Source of the DNA: Centroberyx gerrardi
Lineage: Eukaryota; Chordata; Actinopteri; Beryciformes; Berycidae
Length of the DNA stretch: 64,000 nt
NCBI RefSeq assembly: GCF_048128805.1
Contig: NC_136016.1
Location: 19,891,176-19,955,175 of the forward strand
Reading direction: 5' to 3'
Shown piece by piece: positions 24,411 through 36,704 of this stretch; positions within the stretch are counted from its first letter, which is position 1; each line of letters opens with the position of its first letter. The translations under genes were made by a program, and so were the position numbers. The notes under the pieces are model-generated. The model was given only the letters and a program-made list of their open reading frames with translations, had not been told where the DNA came from and searched no databases.

Positions 24411-24524
24411 TTAGGTCTGGGTCAGATGGAGTTTCCTCTGGCTCCTGCTGAGGAGGAGGAGGAGGAGGAGGAGGAGGAGTGGCGTCTTCGGGGACACGAT
24501 CGTCTTTCAACTGCTCAGGTTCAT
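24411..24524 (-). CDS. Unproven minus-strand candidate exon, acidic and proline-rich
   Basis: A 114-bp stretch bounded on the minus strand by a strong acceptor (a C/T-rich tract ending CCCCTTTAG) and a good donor (AA then GTGAGT). The phase is 1-1, so it could be spliced in without changing frame. The one open frame reads EPEQLKDDRVPEDA, a run of nine prolines from a (CTC/GGA)n tract, then QQEPEETPSDPDL. The composition resembles a linker in an extracellular or nuclear protein. I do not recognise a gene, and no neighbouring exon is obvious. The proline run lowers confidence, because simple repeats often keep frames open by chance. Confidence 0.25.
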
Positions 24525-24690
24525 CTAAAGGGGATGATGCAGAGAGACAAAGGAAAACTCCTGGTGATATTCAAAGGAGAACAAAAATCTAGCCAGTTAT
24601 TATTGTTTTACTGTAGTTGTTTGAATGTCCTTATGATATAAAGCAAACTGTGAAGTACTACAACTTGTTGGCAATTAATGATACTTCATA

Positions 24691-25705
24691 CTAGGGTTAG
24701 ACCAAGATACTTGCTTGCATATTGCATGTTGCATATTTCATATTAAATATCAGATATCAGCCAGTCATGTCATCCATTACTGATATGATAGAGGTTCCTC
24801 CCTGACCACAGCTACAGAAAACAGTCCGTAAATTTGATTTTCTTCGCACATTTTATGTATTCATTTAATTGTTCAATTTTGTTTTTTGTAAATTAATTCT
24901 TCTTTTTAAGGCCTAATTTATCCCAAGTTTTAGGCAGGTTGGGTCGGTCTGCCTTAAAGAGCTGCTATCCCAAAAAGAATTTCATCAGTCTGGGTTTCAG
25001 TGTCCCATGATGGTCTAAATGCTGTTTCAGAAGCTTTTCCACCCTGACAAGAAGAACAGTCTGGGGGGAAACACTAAATCCATGTAATTTTGGCATGAAA
25101 TTGCCAAGGGTAACACTTTACAATAAGGGTACAACAATTAAGGGTTAGTTCATGCTTAATAAGCATGAACTAACCCTTAATTAACAGTTAACTAATGTGT
25201 CTGGTAATCATTTACTAATGGTGTTCATGTTAACTAAGGTATTAATTTATACATTATTTAATAGTCATCTTTAAACTATTAAATAATGTATAAATTAATA
25301 CCTTAGTTAACATGAACACCATTAGTAAATTACACATTAGTTAACTGTTAATTAAGCATTAACTAACCTTTATTAAGCATTAACTAACCCTTAACTCAGT
25401 GTACCCTTATTGTAAAGTGTTACCTTGCCAAGTTTAAATATTGAATATCAACTTTTGGCAGCTTCAATCCATGTAATTTTTTGGATTTTTTTTGGCACGA
25501 AAAAAGTCAAACTTAAAGATACTGAATAGCAGCAAATGTCAATCAGTAGCCTATACAATTCTGGGGGATGACTGAATACTTCTTAATTTTGTCATGAAAA
25601 TGGTCAAATTTAAAGATAATGAATATAATAACATATCGGTGACTTGAGTCTAAAAATATCTGTATGGCTATCGGCCTTCAAACCCCACATCAGTCGAACC
25701 CGACT
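24691..25705 (+). repeat. Interspersed repeat family R4 (copy 2), split by a nested element
   Basis: It starts 'ACTAGGGTTAGACCAAGATA' and carries 'GTCCCATGATGGTCTAAATG', 'CTTTTCCACCCTGACAAG' and 'TATGGCTATCGGCCTTCAAA', matching 27458-27870 and the reverse of 9293-9843. It is interrupted at 25109-25424 by a palindromic element. Confidence 0.75.
25109..25424. mobile_element. Near-perfect palindromic MITE with 8-bp target duplication
   Basis: 316 bp starting GGTAACACTTTACAATAAGG and ending with its inverse. The two arms pair almost throughout ('GTTCATGTTAACTAAGGTAT' against 'ATACCTTAGTTAACATGAAC'). It is flanked by the direct repeat TTGCCAAG (25101-25108 and 25425-25432). An 8-bp duplication fits hAT-type insertion. 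The same repeat family at 27771-27778 has a single TTGCCAAG, the empty site. Confidence 0.92.
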
Positions 25706-26051
25706 TCAGCCCGTCTCATGCTGACTCATTGTTGTTCTCATTGAGCGTCAGCCGCTAAGTCTAAGCAAATGTTATGCTTCGGTATGAGGAGGGATCATCA
25801 GACTGTATTATCTCCAGTGATTACCGGAGCAGATCGGAGACAACGTCCTCTTCCTGTGGACTGGTGGGAGCCAGGCTGCAGTTAATTCCCACATCGGAGT
25901 CCGAGATGGGAACAATATCGCATCTCAGCCCTCGGGGGCCTGACAGAGGACCGGATCACCTCCCCGACTCTCATTATTTAATATCAGAGCGCTTTGCTGA
26001 GAGGCTGCGAGGAGGTCAGAGATTTATGGTCAGCGTTCAATAAGAACCATG

Positions 26052-26053
<2 letters not shown>

Positions 26054-26091
<38 letters not shown>
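26054..26091. repeat. (CA)n microsatellite
   Basis: About 19 uninterrupted CA units. Confidence 0.9.
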
Positions 26092-26094
<3 letters not shown>

Positions 26095-27457
26095 TGAATA
26101 CACACAATTAACAGAGGACACAAGCTTTGGAGAGAGTGCCAGCAAGAGGCAGTCAGCTTTTTCTATAAAGGGTTCTCAAATGTGGACCAACTGAAATAAA
26201 ATAAAAAAGACATGGAGGTTTTTAATAAAAATATTAAAGGCTGACTGAAGCAAAATCAGAGCTGTATGCATGACTTGATTATATTATTGTTATTTGTTGT
26301 TGTTACATTTTTCCTTCCTAAATGATGCTTCATAATTGTATGTAACCTTGATATTTTCTTTCCTTTTTTCTTCTTTCTTTCTTAAGAAAAGCCTAACTAG
26401 GGACAGGAGTTGGAAACTAATAGCTATAATCTCTGTATGCAGAACATCAGTTTCATCAACTGGTTTGTAACTAATTGAAGTGGCACTATGTTAAATTGCA
26501 TTGTCCCTATCAAATAAACTATATAAATAAAATAGAGAGGGAGCAAAGGAAAGCGAGAGAAAGATTGATGCAGATTCAGAGAGGACAGAAGGGTTAAATG
26601 CGTCGGAGAAAGAGAGGAAGAGCAAGAAGAAGAGATGGCAAGAGGAGAGAGAGAGAGAGCGATTAGACGAGGATGGAGAGAGAGGGAACGGGTCCAGCGT
26701 CCAGGTCAAGCCATCAGCACTGGAGAGAGAAATGAGACGGGAAGGCCCAAGAAAAACAGAGAGTCTTTTCATCTTTCCTCTCCCTTCCCCTCATGATAGG
26801 AAACGCACAATCTGAGACAAAGACAGAAGATCACGCGCTGTAACTGCTAACAGATGTGATTATCATTCACAATTTGCATCATCAATAAAAAATTATATGA
26901 TATCAATGCACTGACAATGTAATTATAATTATTGTTCACCCACTCCAAAATATCACATTGTTTTCCGACCGCGATGGCCATACGCTGTAGTTTCGATACT
27001 TATGTCACTCTGAGGCAGATGCTCTGACATCAAATTGACATTCTACGGTTTGGGGGATAAGACAAACCAGAAATTTAAAAAGAAAAAAATACATATACAT
27101 ATTATTTTTGCCATTAATCCCAATGACTTTAAGTATCAGTCAGCAGATGCTGAAGAGGTTGGAAAGACAAATATTACCACTGATATCACCATTTTCTAGA
27201 TTATATGAAACTGCAGGCCTACTGTGCTATCTAGAAATCTGGCCCTGTACTCATACTGTACCCAAGCTTTTTAAATAGGAGTAATATAATAGTGATGTTG
27301 GTTTAGTAGTTAGGTTACGCAGCCGTACAAGTTTCACGATAAATTTAAAGGTTGATATTTATATTCTACGATAACTTATCCATCTTAAAGTGAACTCTCT
27401 GCGAACTCTACACTTCACTTCTTGGACACAAATGAGCCATACTCCATACCAAAGTTA
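26092..27457. other. Intergenic, no gene seen
   Basis: A purine-rich stretch at 26535-26770 (GAGAG-rich) gives a spurious Ser/Leu-rich minus frame. Nothing else is visible. Confidence 0.55.
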
Positions 27458-27870
27458 TAGACTGATATACCAAGCTGATATTGGCCTTTTAATAAAAAAG
27501 CCAATCATGTTGCCCCCTGCCAATATGATAGAAGTGGAGATATGATTTTACTCAACATGTTCAGGGGTGGAAGTCTGTAAAACCTACATTTAAACCTGGC
27601 TCAGCCTGCCTTAAAGAGTTGCTAATCTTAAAAGAATGTCATTAGTCTGGGATTCAGTGGAGAGTTTTAGTGTCCCATGATGGTCTAAATGCCATTTCAG
27701 AGGCTTTTCCACCCTGACTAGAGGAAAATTCTGGAGGAAACGCTAAATCCATGTAATTTTGGCGTGAAAATTGCCAAGTTTAAATATTGAATATCAACTT
27801 TTGGCAGTTTCAATCCAAAAATATCACTATTATCAGCCTTTTAAAAGTCCATACCAGTCGAAACCTCCTC
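27458..27870 (+). repeat. Interspersed repeat family R4 (copy 3, uninterrupted)
   Basis: Contains 'GTCCCATGATGGTCTAAATG' and 'TTGCCAAGTTTAAATATTGA'. The latter is the unoccupied version of the insertion site at 25.1 kb. Confidence 0.75.
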
Positions 27871-28149
27871 CATATACCCTATGCAGGCAGCCGTAATGTA
27901 CCTCCATATGCCATAAGCAGGCATCCATCTGCACCAGAGACACTTCACACTCCCAGGGATCGATGGGCAGCCTGGACGGCCATAATCCCCCCCCCCTGTC
28001 TGACAGACTGACACTAAGACACAGGTAATAGAGCACATCGTAACCGGCACATGAACAGCCTCGGCAGGCGTGATCAATACGGAGCTAAAAGAACAGGTAA
28101 TATGATATTGATGGACTCAGGGTGAGCAGATGTATGTGTTTCTATGTCT

Positions 28150-28151
<2 letters not shown>

Positions 28152-28191
<40 letters not shown>

Positions 28192-28198
28192 GTGTGTG
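28152..28198. repeat. (GT)n microsatellite
   Basis: GT dinucleotides with one GC interruption. Confidence 0.9.
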
Positions 28199-28680
28199 CC
28201 TCTGCGACTGCCCATGCGTGCATGTGTGTCTGAGTTAATGTATCTTTTTACTACACAAATGTATCTTCACCCAACATGACATGCCATTGCATTTGTAGCA
28301 GCCACTTGCGCAGCTACAGCTTCACTGTGCTGATCAATCTGAGGCACCGGTGTAGTCATGGGGCCTAACGGAAATCAATGACATGGAGAATATGTTGTTA
28401 ATATGAGAACTACATTGGCACTTATTCATGAATGGGTCTCAACAGATATATCAGGATGTGAATATTGTAATATTTGTTCTTGAAATATAAAAAAAAAAGA
28501 GCAGGGAAATTTCCCAAATGATCTTTAAAACCTAAATTAGTTTCCCAGTCATTAATATGAGGAACAAATGCCTATTTTTTTTCCATTTCCATCACAATAT
28601 TCCGCAGATAAATAAGCCATCAGTGACTTTTACTGTTAATTCTCAATATCGTTAAAGCATCAAAACATTGTAGTCTAGCC

Positions 28681-29005
28681 CAGTGGTTCTCAATGTGGGG
28701 TCCGGGGACCACCAGGGGTCCTTGAGGGGCTTCCAGGGGGTCCCCAGCAAATTGATGAATTGTTAAACTTCAGCATTATTTCATTTACGAGAAGTTAACA
28801 CAATTAGAGAATGTAGAAGAATGACTGTTTTGGTCATAGTTTCACTTTTAACTCTCTACCTACAATATGATAGTCATGGTTCTGGACAAAATCATATCTA
28901 ACAATAAAAATATTCTCAGATTTGGGTCAGAGATTTGGGTCCAAATCTCATCAAATGGGGATCTGTGGCTCTAATATGAAATATGAAAAAGGTTGAGAAT
29001 CACTG
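28681..29005 (+). mobile_element. hAT-type MITE with 8-bp target duplication
   Basis: 325 bp with inverted ends CAGTGGTTCTCAA and TTGAGAATCACTG, the classic hAT (Charlie-like) terminus. Direct repeats GTCTAGCC flank it (28673-28680 and 29006-29013). No transposase frame. Confidence 0.92.
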
Positions 29006-29013
29006 GTCTAGCC

Positions 29014-30353
29014 TTTGTCTTGATCAAACCAGCTGACAGGACTGAGCAACAGTAAGTCATGTTTAATTCAAAGACCGTTCTCATAAAAATCTCTCTAGAT
29101 GAAATTATTCTACACAGTTGTGTGAGCCAAAGGCCAGAGTGAAACACCAGAAGTCCAACTCTGGTGGTCCAAAGTATAACGTCATTGACAGCGAAGGGGA
29201 AAGTGTCTCAAAGGTCGAAGTAAAAGTCCCAAAGCGAGACAGAGAGACAGAGAAAATTAGGTTAGGTGGTCTCTATTAATCCAAATATAACAGACCCATT
29301 TTAAAGTCAGACACAGACAGAGACGGTGAGTTGGCATGGAGGTCAGTATCAAGTGACCAAACATAACGCCTTACACAGCAAGAGGGTGAAGGAGAGGGCG
29401 GCGAAATTGTCAGATTTAAGCTCCCAAATAACTTGACACACAGACAGAGAGCGGCCAAATATAATGCTGCGGCCTTCGCAGACTTAAAAATCACGGGCAG
29501 CGACTGAAACGGCGACATAAAGGTCGGATTCAGGAGGCCAAATATAACATAACAGACAGCGCACTTGTCCTGATGGAGCCATTAGGATTCCCTCCATGCT
29601 GTAGGTCTAAACTAACCTGTCAGCCCCTGTGCTGGCAGCTGATTTAGGGACAGACATGTCACTGCATACAGAGCCAGGGGTTAGGGTCTGTCCTGCCCAC
29701 CCATGAAGCACCAACACCCCACTTCCACTGCCAACGCTCTGCTCTGCTATCTTCATCTGCTCTGTCCTTCCCCTTAATTGAGCTTGATTGAGTTTTAGCA
29801 GCAGTATTAATGTAGATTGACAAGGGGAAATACGGGTGCTACTGTTCTTAAGATGATCCACACCGAGGGTTGAAATCCAAGGTGGTCTCGTGGGGTTGAG
29901 ACCTCCATGAGAGCTGAAATGTCAGGGTGAGGATCCCTAGAAGTGTCAAAGACAACGACGCAAAAAAAAAACCCCAAGGAGTCTGTGCGTCAGGATCAGG
30001 GCCTCCATGAAGTGAATTAAGGAATTAAGGAAACAGAATGTGAATTCAATTGGAATGACAGTAAATTGAATTCCATGAAATTCCACTTCTAAGAGAGTTT
30101 GTCTTGACTCGCTAAACATTATAAATCAAACATTATGAATCAAATAAAAGACAGATAAAAAACAAATCAAATACATTCAATCATAATGTGTGTATTACGA
30201 TTACATTATGCATCACATGCCACCTGAGAGGTCCCTTTAACATTCTATAATATTCAGTATTGATGTGGTGCATATCCTGGTTTGAACCTTAAGACAATGT
30301 AGATGCAGTGTGTGTCTCTCCTTTATTCATTTGATAATCATCAGTGAGATCCC

Positions 30354-30356
<3 letters not shown>
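29014..30356. other. Intergenic, no gene seen
   Basis: A loosely repeated motif, 'GG-CAAATATAAC' with 'AGACAGAGA' (29170-29550), recurs four or five times about every 80-90 bp, like a worn minisatellite. No gene is supported. Confidence 0.5.
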
Positions 30357-30417
<61 letters not shown>

Positions 30418-30613
30418 TTGCTAAGCACTCACTGCTGTGGTGTTTCTGCTCTGTACTTACCAGAGATCACCTGTCAATCAAACTGTGGGTGGGACTGTTT
30501 GATGAAGTTTGAGTTTCTGGCTGAATCACTATTGTGTTATGTCAATCGGTGATAGAGGGTAGCAAAACATAGATTTATTTATATGAAAATGCAGCAGATT
30601 ATTACTTTAAGTC
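30357..30613 (+). repeat. (CT)n microsatellite followed by an R3 repeat fragment
   Basis: (CT)n at 30357-30414 runs into 'TTGTTGCTAAGCACTCACTG', the R3 5' end. The middle of R3 is deleted, and 'CAGCAGATTATTACTTTAAG' closes it at about 30613. Confidence 0.8.
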
Positions 30614-31555
30614 ACTAACTTGATCAATTAGTCAGTCAGTATCAATCAAGCAGCAAAGGCTGTTTTTTGTGTCCTATTTCCCCAGCAAATAACTATATAC
30701 TCTTTCTAGTCTCTAGTTATATATATCTGTAGCATCCTTCTGTCTTGCCGTCTCCCTCGGCTGCGTCTTCACCGTTTAATCTCCAGAGACTCCCTGTGCT
30801 CCCATTTACTCGCTCATTTAGCTGAGCACAAAATTCTCTGCTTCCATTTTAATCAGGATTCAGCCTAACATCTTTTGTCAAACTGCTGTTGACGTTCCAT
30901 TCCCTCTGGCAGGGCTTGGCTCGGCGATGCCTGCAGACTCATTCTCTCTCTGTGTGTTCTCCTCCTCCACCACAGCATCGAACCCCAAGAGCCCCGACTG
31001 GTTATTACTGGGAAGCCTGGCTCTTCCCAGTCACATTCCCCCTCTCTCTCTCTGTCATTCCTCCCAGTCTCTGCTGGTCTGGAATGGCTGCCGAGGCCAC
31101 ACTAATGCACTGCAGTACATGATGGCCTGGCTGGGATGGGGCCATAATTCGTTCCATTCCTTTTTATTAAACCCGTAGCCACACTGTTATTAGTGCTTGG
31201 TGAAGAGGGTTGCTCTGTAACAGCGTGATGTCTTCCATATGTGATGTTACTGCCATCCCAGAGAGAGAGAGCGGGGAGAGACAGATGAGACGGAGCCTGT
31301 TCCTCTAATAGCAGAGTTTGGTTTGAATAAGGCCTAAGTGACGTTGAGTAGGATATGGTCTCATAGCGGCATGGAAGAAGAGTCTAATGCATCAGCGCAG
31401 GACTTCAAGAACAGAACATTTCTCATTCTCATCACGACCATATCTGCAGCGGCAGCAATTGTAGAAGCCCCCTTTAATGCATTTATTCTGCGTCTGTTCT
31501 GCAATAGTACTGGATACAATTTGTACTCCCATACCATTCAGTTGAACCAAAATAG

Positions 31556-31709
31556 TCTACACTACCAGTCAAAAGATTGGACACACCACATTTTTCTTTA
31601 TTTTTACTATTTTTCACATTTTAGAATAATGGTAAAGACATCAAAGCTATGAAATAACACAAGTGGAATTATGCAGTGACCAAAAAAGTGTTAAACAAAT
31701 CAAAACTAT
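31556..31709 (+). mobile_element. Tc1-like MITE (copy 3, truncated)
   Basis: Begins 'TACACTACCAGTCAAAAGAT' and follows copies 2 and 4 for about 150 bp before stopping after 'ACAAATCAAAACTATG'. Confidence 0.8.
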
Positions 31710-31842
31710 GAATGCTTTGTATGTTATGTTTTGAATATAAAAAAAGATGCAATCATTTAAAGTTTTGTTTTTGCTCTGCTATAAAATTGGAAAATGTCAC
31801 TTACACCCCCTTCTGTTCTTAACCCTCATGTTGTCCCTGTAC

Positions 31843-31845
<3 letters not shown>

Positions 31846-31904
<59 letters not shown>
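31846..31904. repeat. (GT)n microsatellite abutting a MITE
   Basis: About 29 GT units directly next to the left end of the Tc1-like MITE at 31907. Confidence 0.9.
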
Positions 31905-31905
<1 letters not shown>

Positions 31906-31906
31906 A

Positions 31907-32236
31907 CTTCTAGTCAAGTTTGGACACACACATTTCTCTTTAGTTTAGAATAATAGTAAAGACATGAAATATGAAATAACACAAATGGAATCATGCAGTG
32001 ACCAAAAAAGTGTTAACAAATCAAAACAATCTTATATTTTAGATTCTTAGTAGCCGCCCTTTGCCTTGATGGAAAGGCAAAGGCTTTGGAAAGAAATTCA
32101 TACATCACTATTTATATTTGTCTAAAAAAACAGATTGCAAGCATTTAAGCATAAGCCTTTAGATCAAAATGGCTTTAAAAGAATGAAAAACATAGTACAT
32201 TCAATCAGGTGTGTCCAAACTTTTGACTGGTAGTGT
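31907..32236 (+). mobile_element. Tc1-like MITE (copy 4, complete)
   Basis: The left end is 'CTAGTCAAGTTTGGACACAC' and the right end 'GTGTGTCCAAACTTTTGACT' plus GGTAGTGTA, with the diagnostic 'GCCGCCCTTTGCCTTGATGG' inside. About 330 bp. It lacks any transposase and is the best full copy in the window. Confidence 0.85.
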
Positions 32237-34034
32237 ATTTTAATACAAAACTATAGCGTCTCTCAAACAACTAGTTTCCACGTCGTTCCTTGTAGGATCT
32301 GGTGGCTTCAAAGAGAGCAAATCTTTTTTTCCAACCAGCTACTCTTGGGGATGGAGTACAAGTGCAGCAGCAGTTCTTCAAGCTTGCATTAAAAAGAAGT
32401 GGGACTTTGACAGTGACATCTGTACCTGTGTGTGCTTCCTCTCCTTCTCTTTGGCAGAAATCATGTTCTATTCTGAACGCTTGTTATATCCCCATGGTAT
32501 TTCAGCACTTTCAACCTTTTGATGGGTCACCGGAGCCTGGAGCAGATAATCTCAAAAATACAAATCAGCTTCATACAGGTTGTGATGTCTCCTGTAGATT
32601 AATGGGCTCTCTGACTGGTGTGATACATCAACCTGAGCTACAGAGAAAACCTAATGACTCTCCTCCACAACCTGTGAGGAGCGGCGTATATCGTACGCAG
32701 CCCTGACAGCAGAGATGTCTTGCAAATGGGCAGAAATAACCGGGGAGTCTCTGTTCATGTCTGAGACACACGACGCTGCAGAAGTCAGAATATTAATGGA
32801 TTCAGTTCTCTCAGCCTCTCTATGTATTTTTAACTTCTTAGTGAATTGATCATTGCTGTGACAATACATCAGCGAACGTGTGAGCTAATCAAGGGGTTTG
32901 TTCCTAAATATTGCATTTTGAAAAAATAAATGTTGGAAGTCTTGATTCACTATTTCAAAAATAAAGATAATGACAAGGGAGAGAAAACCAGAGATGCTCC
33001 ACACAATAAACATAAAAAAGGGGAGATGCACACAAACACAGAACTGTAATTCATGTTTTTGTGTTGCATTTTTACTATGAACAAATCAGACTCACTTCTG
33101 ACCATAACACCAGTAAATTAGTGCAAAAATTAGTGTTTATCCCAGTTTCAGTTTCAGTTTGTTATAAAAAATTACAGATGAGTCATCAAAGCTGGTATTC
33201 TTTGAAGTAAAAGTCTTAGGAAAGTTAATGTCCAATAATACACCATAATGAGTTTTATTTTCAAACCACCAGTAAGTGTTTACAAATGGTACATATTTCA
33301 TTTTATAATTAAACTCTTCTCGTTTTACATGCCTTTATAAATAATAGAAAAGCAGCATAGGTCTATATGGTTTTATGTTGAGGCCACACAGTCGATACTT
33401 TGTCGTGCACTGAAAGTCAATCCCGCATTCACATACACATACCATATAAAATCAGCACATAAACAAAGCATCCCTGAAATAATTTAACAATCAGCTCATG
33501 AATGACATTATTGTTATATAGCGCGAAACTGCGTGCCGCTTCGTTCCCTTCTTTCGAGGCGATGCTCCAGAATATAATGAATTCATTGTTCGGTGGAACA
33601 CATGCAGCGGAGAAATGAAAGCTTCTGTTTCATATATCACTCAGCAATAATTGAACAAATGTGTTTCCCCTCTTATTTGGAGGGGGGGTGAAAAAAGCTT
33701 CAAAGGGTTCCTTTTTAATTTGGAGGGGAAAAAAAGAAATTTGGGGTCAAATTTAGAGCGAGATATTTCTGTCAGGGCTTGTCAGAGGGGAACAACCTAA
33801 ACATTCGACGTTGTGAAGACATGTCTGATAGACTGGGACAGCAGGACGGGCTTTGATGTTGCTGAAATACGGCTCTGGGTCTTTCCACAGTAAAGATGAC
33901 GAATGGATGAAAATTTCTCTGGGTAACGTTAAACTGACAGTGGCTGTATATCACGCTGGGTTTTTGTACGAGTGGATAAAAAGTTAGAACTGAGCGATGC
34001 AAATGCTGTCTGAGTGGATACTAAAAGCTGGGCA
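32237..34034. other. Intergenic, no gene seen
   Basis: A plus-strand open frame at 32302-32706 has no recognisable motif, start context or splice partner. The rest is AT-rich. Confidence 0.55.
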
Positions 34035-34083
34035 CGCACACACACACACACACACACACATTTAAAAACACACACACACACAT
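34035..34083. repeat. (CA)n microsatellite, interrupted
   Basis: Two CA blocks separated by TTTAAAAA. Confidence 0.9.
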
Positions 34084-34494
34084 GCACAAACGCACACCCT
34101 CGCCACAAGTCACACACCATGCACACACGCACGCTCGCTGAATCAAATTCAGGATGAGTAAAACAATACCCTACTGTTGTCCATACTAAAATATCTCATA
34201 CCAAACAACTTGGGATATCACACTGTCATTATAAGAGACAGGCTAACATTTCAGCATTGATTGTAGGGCTGAAACTGTATGGAATTTTCCAAATTCAGAT
34301 CAGAAAGTAATGTAATATGGGGAGCTGAGGGGGGCTGTTGGGCTGTTAAAAATGTAAAGTAGCCTATTATCCATGTGAATGAGCTGTATCGATTTGAATA
34401 AAATACTTTCCTTTCTTTCCAAGTCCTGCAGCTTCTTTTCTACAACCATCTGTTATGTTCAGTATAAGGTTATTTATTGCTGGCATCATAAAGC

Positions 34495-35215
34495 CTTAAG
34501 GCCGAACCAAATGTCCCAGAAGGCTTTCAGGTGACATAACCACACCCTGTGGCGGCCATATTGGAGGACCTCAGCTCTTGGGCAACAGTGGCTGTGAACG
34601 GCTGATGGCATTTCCTAACTTGTCTCAACAGAATTCAATAGTCATAGTTAATTTCTGTGCTGTTTTTGACTGGGAACTGATCATTTCATCACTGATTCAT
34701 TTGATAGATTTTGTGTTTAGATAATATCAGCTTGTTAGCTAGCTAATCAGCTATCAGTCCTGTTGTTAACTCATCTGATTTTCATCTTACACTCATCTGA
34801 TATCTAGTAGAAGCTAGCCTTAGTAGTAGCTAGTAGTCACATGTGAACACTATCAGTTGTTTTGTTAAATTAGCATACTGGATAGTTAGCTAGCTAACGA
34901 TGCCAAAAACGAACTGTTTGTTCACTGAGCTGCTGCTTTTCAAGCTACAACTTGAAAAGACAAGACAGTTTCTTGTGCCACAGTAGCCTAAATTTGGAAA
35001 CAAATCTACCTCATCAGACTACTCATTACTGAACTGACCTACACCCACATTACACCATCTTTTTCAGGTATCTCTCGTTTTCTTTCCTGGTTGTTCCATA
35101 TTTAGCCATTATTTGCGCACAGCCAGCTCTTTGGACCTCCATGATGGCAGCAGATGTGGTTGCTATGGGAGATTTGTGACGCAACTGCAAAGCCTCTATA
35201 ACTGAACATAGTCCA
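34495..35215 (+). mobile_element. Putative MITE with long imperfect inverted repeats (family R11)
   Basis: The left part reads AGGCTTTCAGGTGACATAAC, then 'GGCGGCCATATTGGAGGACC' and CAGCTCTTGG. The right part is a diverged inverse, 'CAGCTCTTTGGACCTCCATG' with ATGGCAGC, 'GTGACGCAACTGCAAAGCCT'. A second partial copy in inverse orientation is at about 36705-36965. Confidence 0.6.
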
Positions 35216-36267
35216 GCAAAGAGTTAATGAATTTTTCGACCCATCCCCCACACGATCTGACTTGTGTATGTGTGGTTGTGTGCACCGCAAATTTGGAGAG
35301 AGGCCATAGCAGAGCAAGCCAGACAGTAGGAAGACAGAAAACATGCCTGGCTGGGTGTGAAGGTGGTAGTACCTGTTTTGTGTAGACGCTGACATCAAAT
35401 TTCCTCCATCACAAACACCACAGCATTCATTCTCCTTATTCACTCGCAGTATGGCAATGGTCAAAAGTCTTCAACTGAAAAGAATTTGACCTTTTTTTTT
35501 TTTTTTGTCTTGTTCCAGTTAGAAATTCAGGGAGAAATGCCACTTTCAGTTTTCCCTTTAGCTTTTTATTTTAATTTGAGCTGTAATATAATGTTTCCTG
35601 CCTAATTTTAGTCTTAGATACCTGGAAAAGAGAGGAAAAACAAACTCTAAAACAGTAAAAGATGCATGAAACGGCAGTCATGGCAATACCACCACAACAT
35701 GCCTCCTAATTACCTCAATACTGGGCTATAATTGATGGGAGGGATAGGCTGACATCATGGCATGGCAAGGTCCCTGATTTCTTTATCCGCGCTGCTTTTC
35801 AACAGCACATTATTAACATCATTTAAGGTTTCCTCCGCAGTCGTACCCCCATCTCGCTGGACATGGGGGGGACGGAGAGACAGGGAGCATTGTTCTACCG
35901 AAAGAGCCCCAGCTGGATCCAATGGCTTCAAGCAGACCCGGCGGTGCGGCAGCTAGCGAGTCCGTCACACAGGTGGCAGGGAAATTACAGTGTACACATA
36001 CTTCTAGTTTGGACGCCTTCCACTTCTGGAAGTCAATAAAGACTGCGCCGGGCTGCTGCCAACAACTGCAAAAGCTATAGTTGAATGTTGAAGTTTGGTC
36101 CATGCCAAGATATTGCTCACTGCTCATAGAGGACAATATGTTTTAATGATCTGATTCAATAAAAAAAAAATGATTCTGATTGGTTCCATTAGATCCTCAC
36201 AGAATATCACGTCTTCTAGGAGGTGCAGCAATGAACCAATGAGTTTTATTGCTAACAATAGGGCCAT

Positions 36268-36270
<3 letters not shown>

Positions 36271-36338
<68 letters not shown>
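36271..36338. repeat. Compound (CT)n(GT)n microsatellite
   Basis: (CT)19 passes directly into (GT)15. Confidence 0.92.
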
Positions 36339-36341
<3 letters not shown>

Positions 36342-36527
36342 ACCAGTAACCGAGCACCTACTGTATACTGCTTCCTGAATGACAAATTACAACACTGTAC
36401 ATCGCTGCCTCTTATTACATTTTTAAAAGTAAACATAAATTCTTAGACTTCCTGATTGCAAATGATCATTTAGCAACCTTTAGATGACACCATACAGCTC
36501 TAAATCTCAGCTCTGTTGTTAACAAAG

Positions 36528-36528
<1 letters not shown>

Positions 36529-36572
<44 letters not shown>
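36529..36572. repeat. (CA)n microsatellite
   Basis: About 21 CA units. Confidence 0.92.
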
Positions 36573-36574
<2 letters not shown>

Positions 36575-36704
36575 CTATACAAGAAAATGTGTAGCTGTCC
36601 CATCCTGTCAGTCCTTGTGTAAAGGACTGGGCTTGGCTTTGTGCTCTCTGAACAGTCATTGGTGTCTTTGCTCCCTCTTCTATTATCATGTTTTATAGAG
36701 GTTT

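Noticed and set aside
32302-32706. 134-codon plus frame
   Set aside because: No recognisable domain and no partner exon. The composition is unremarkable and the length is possible by chance in 64 kb.
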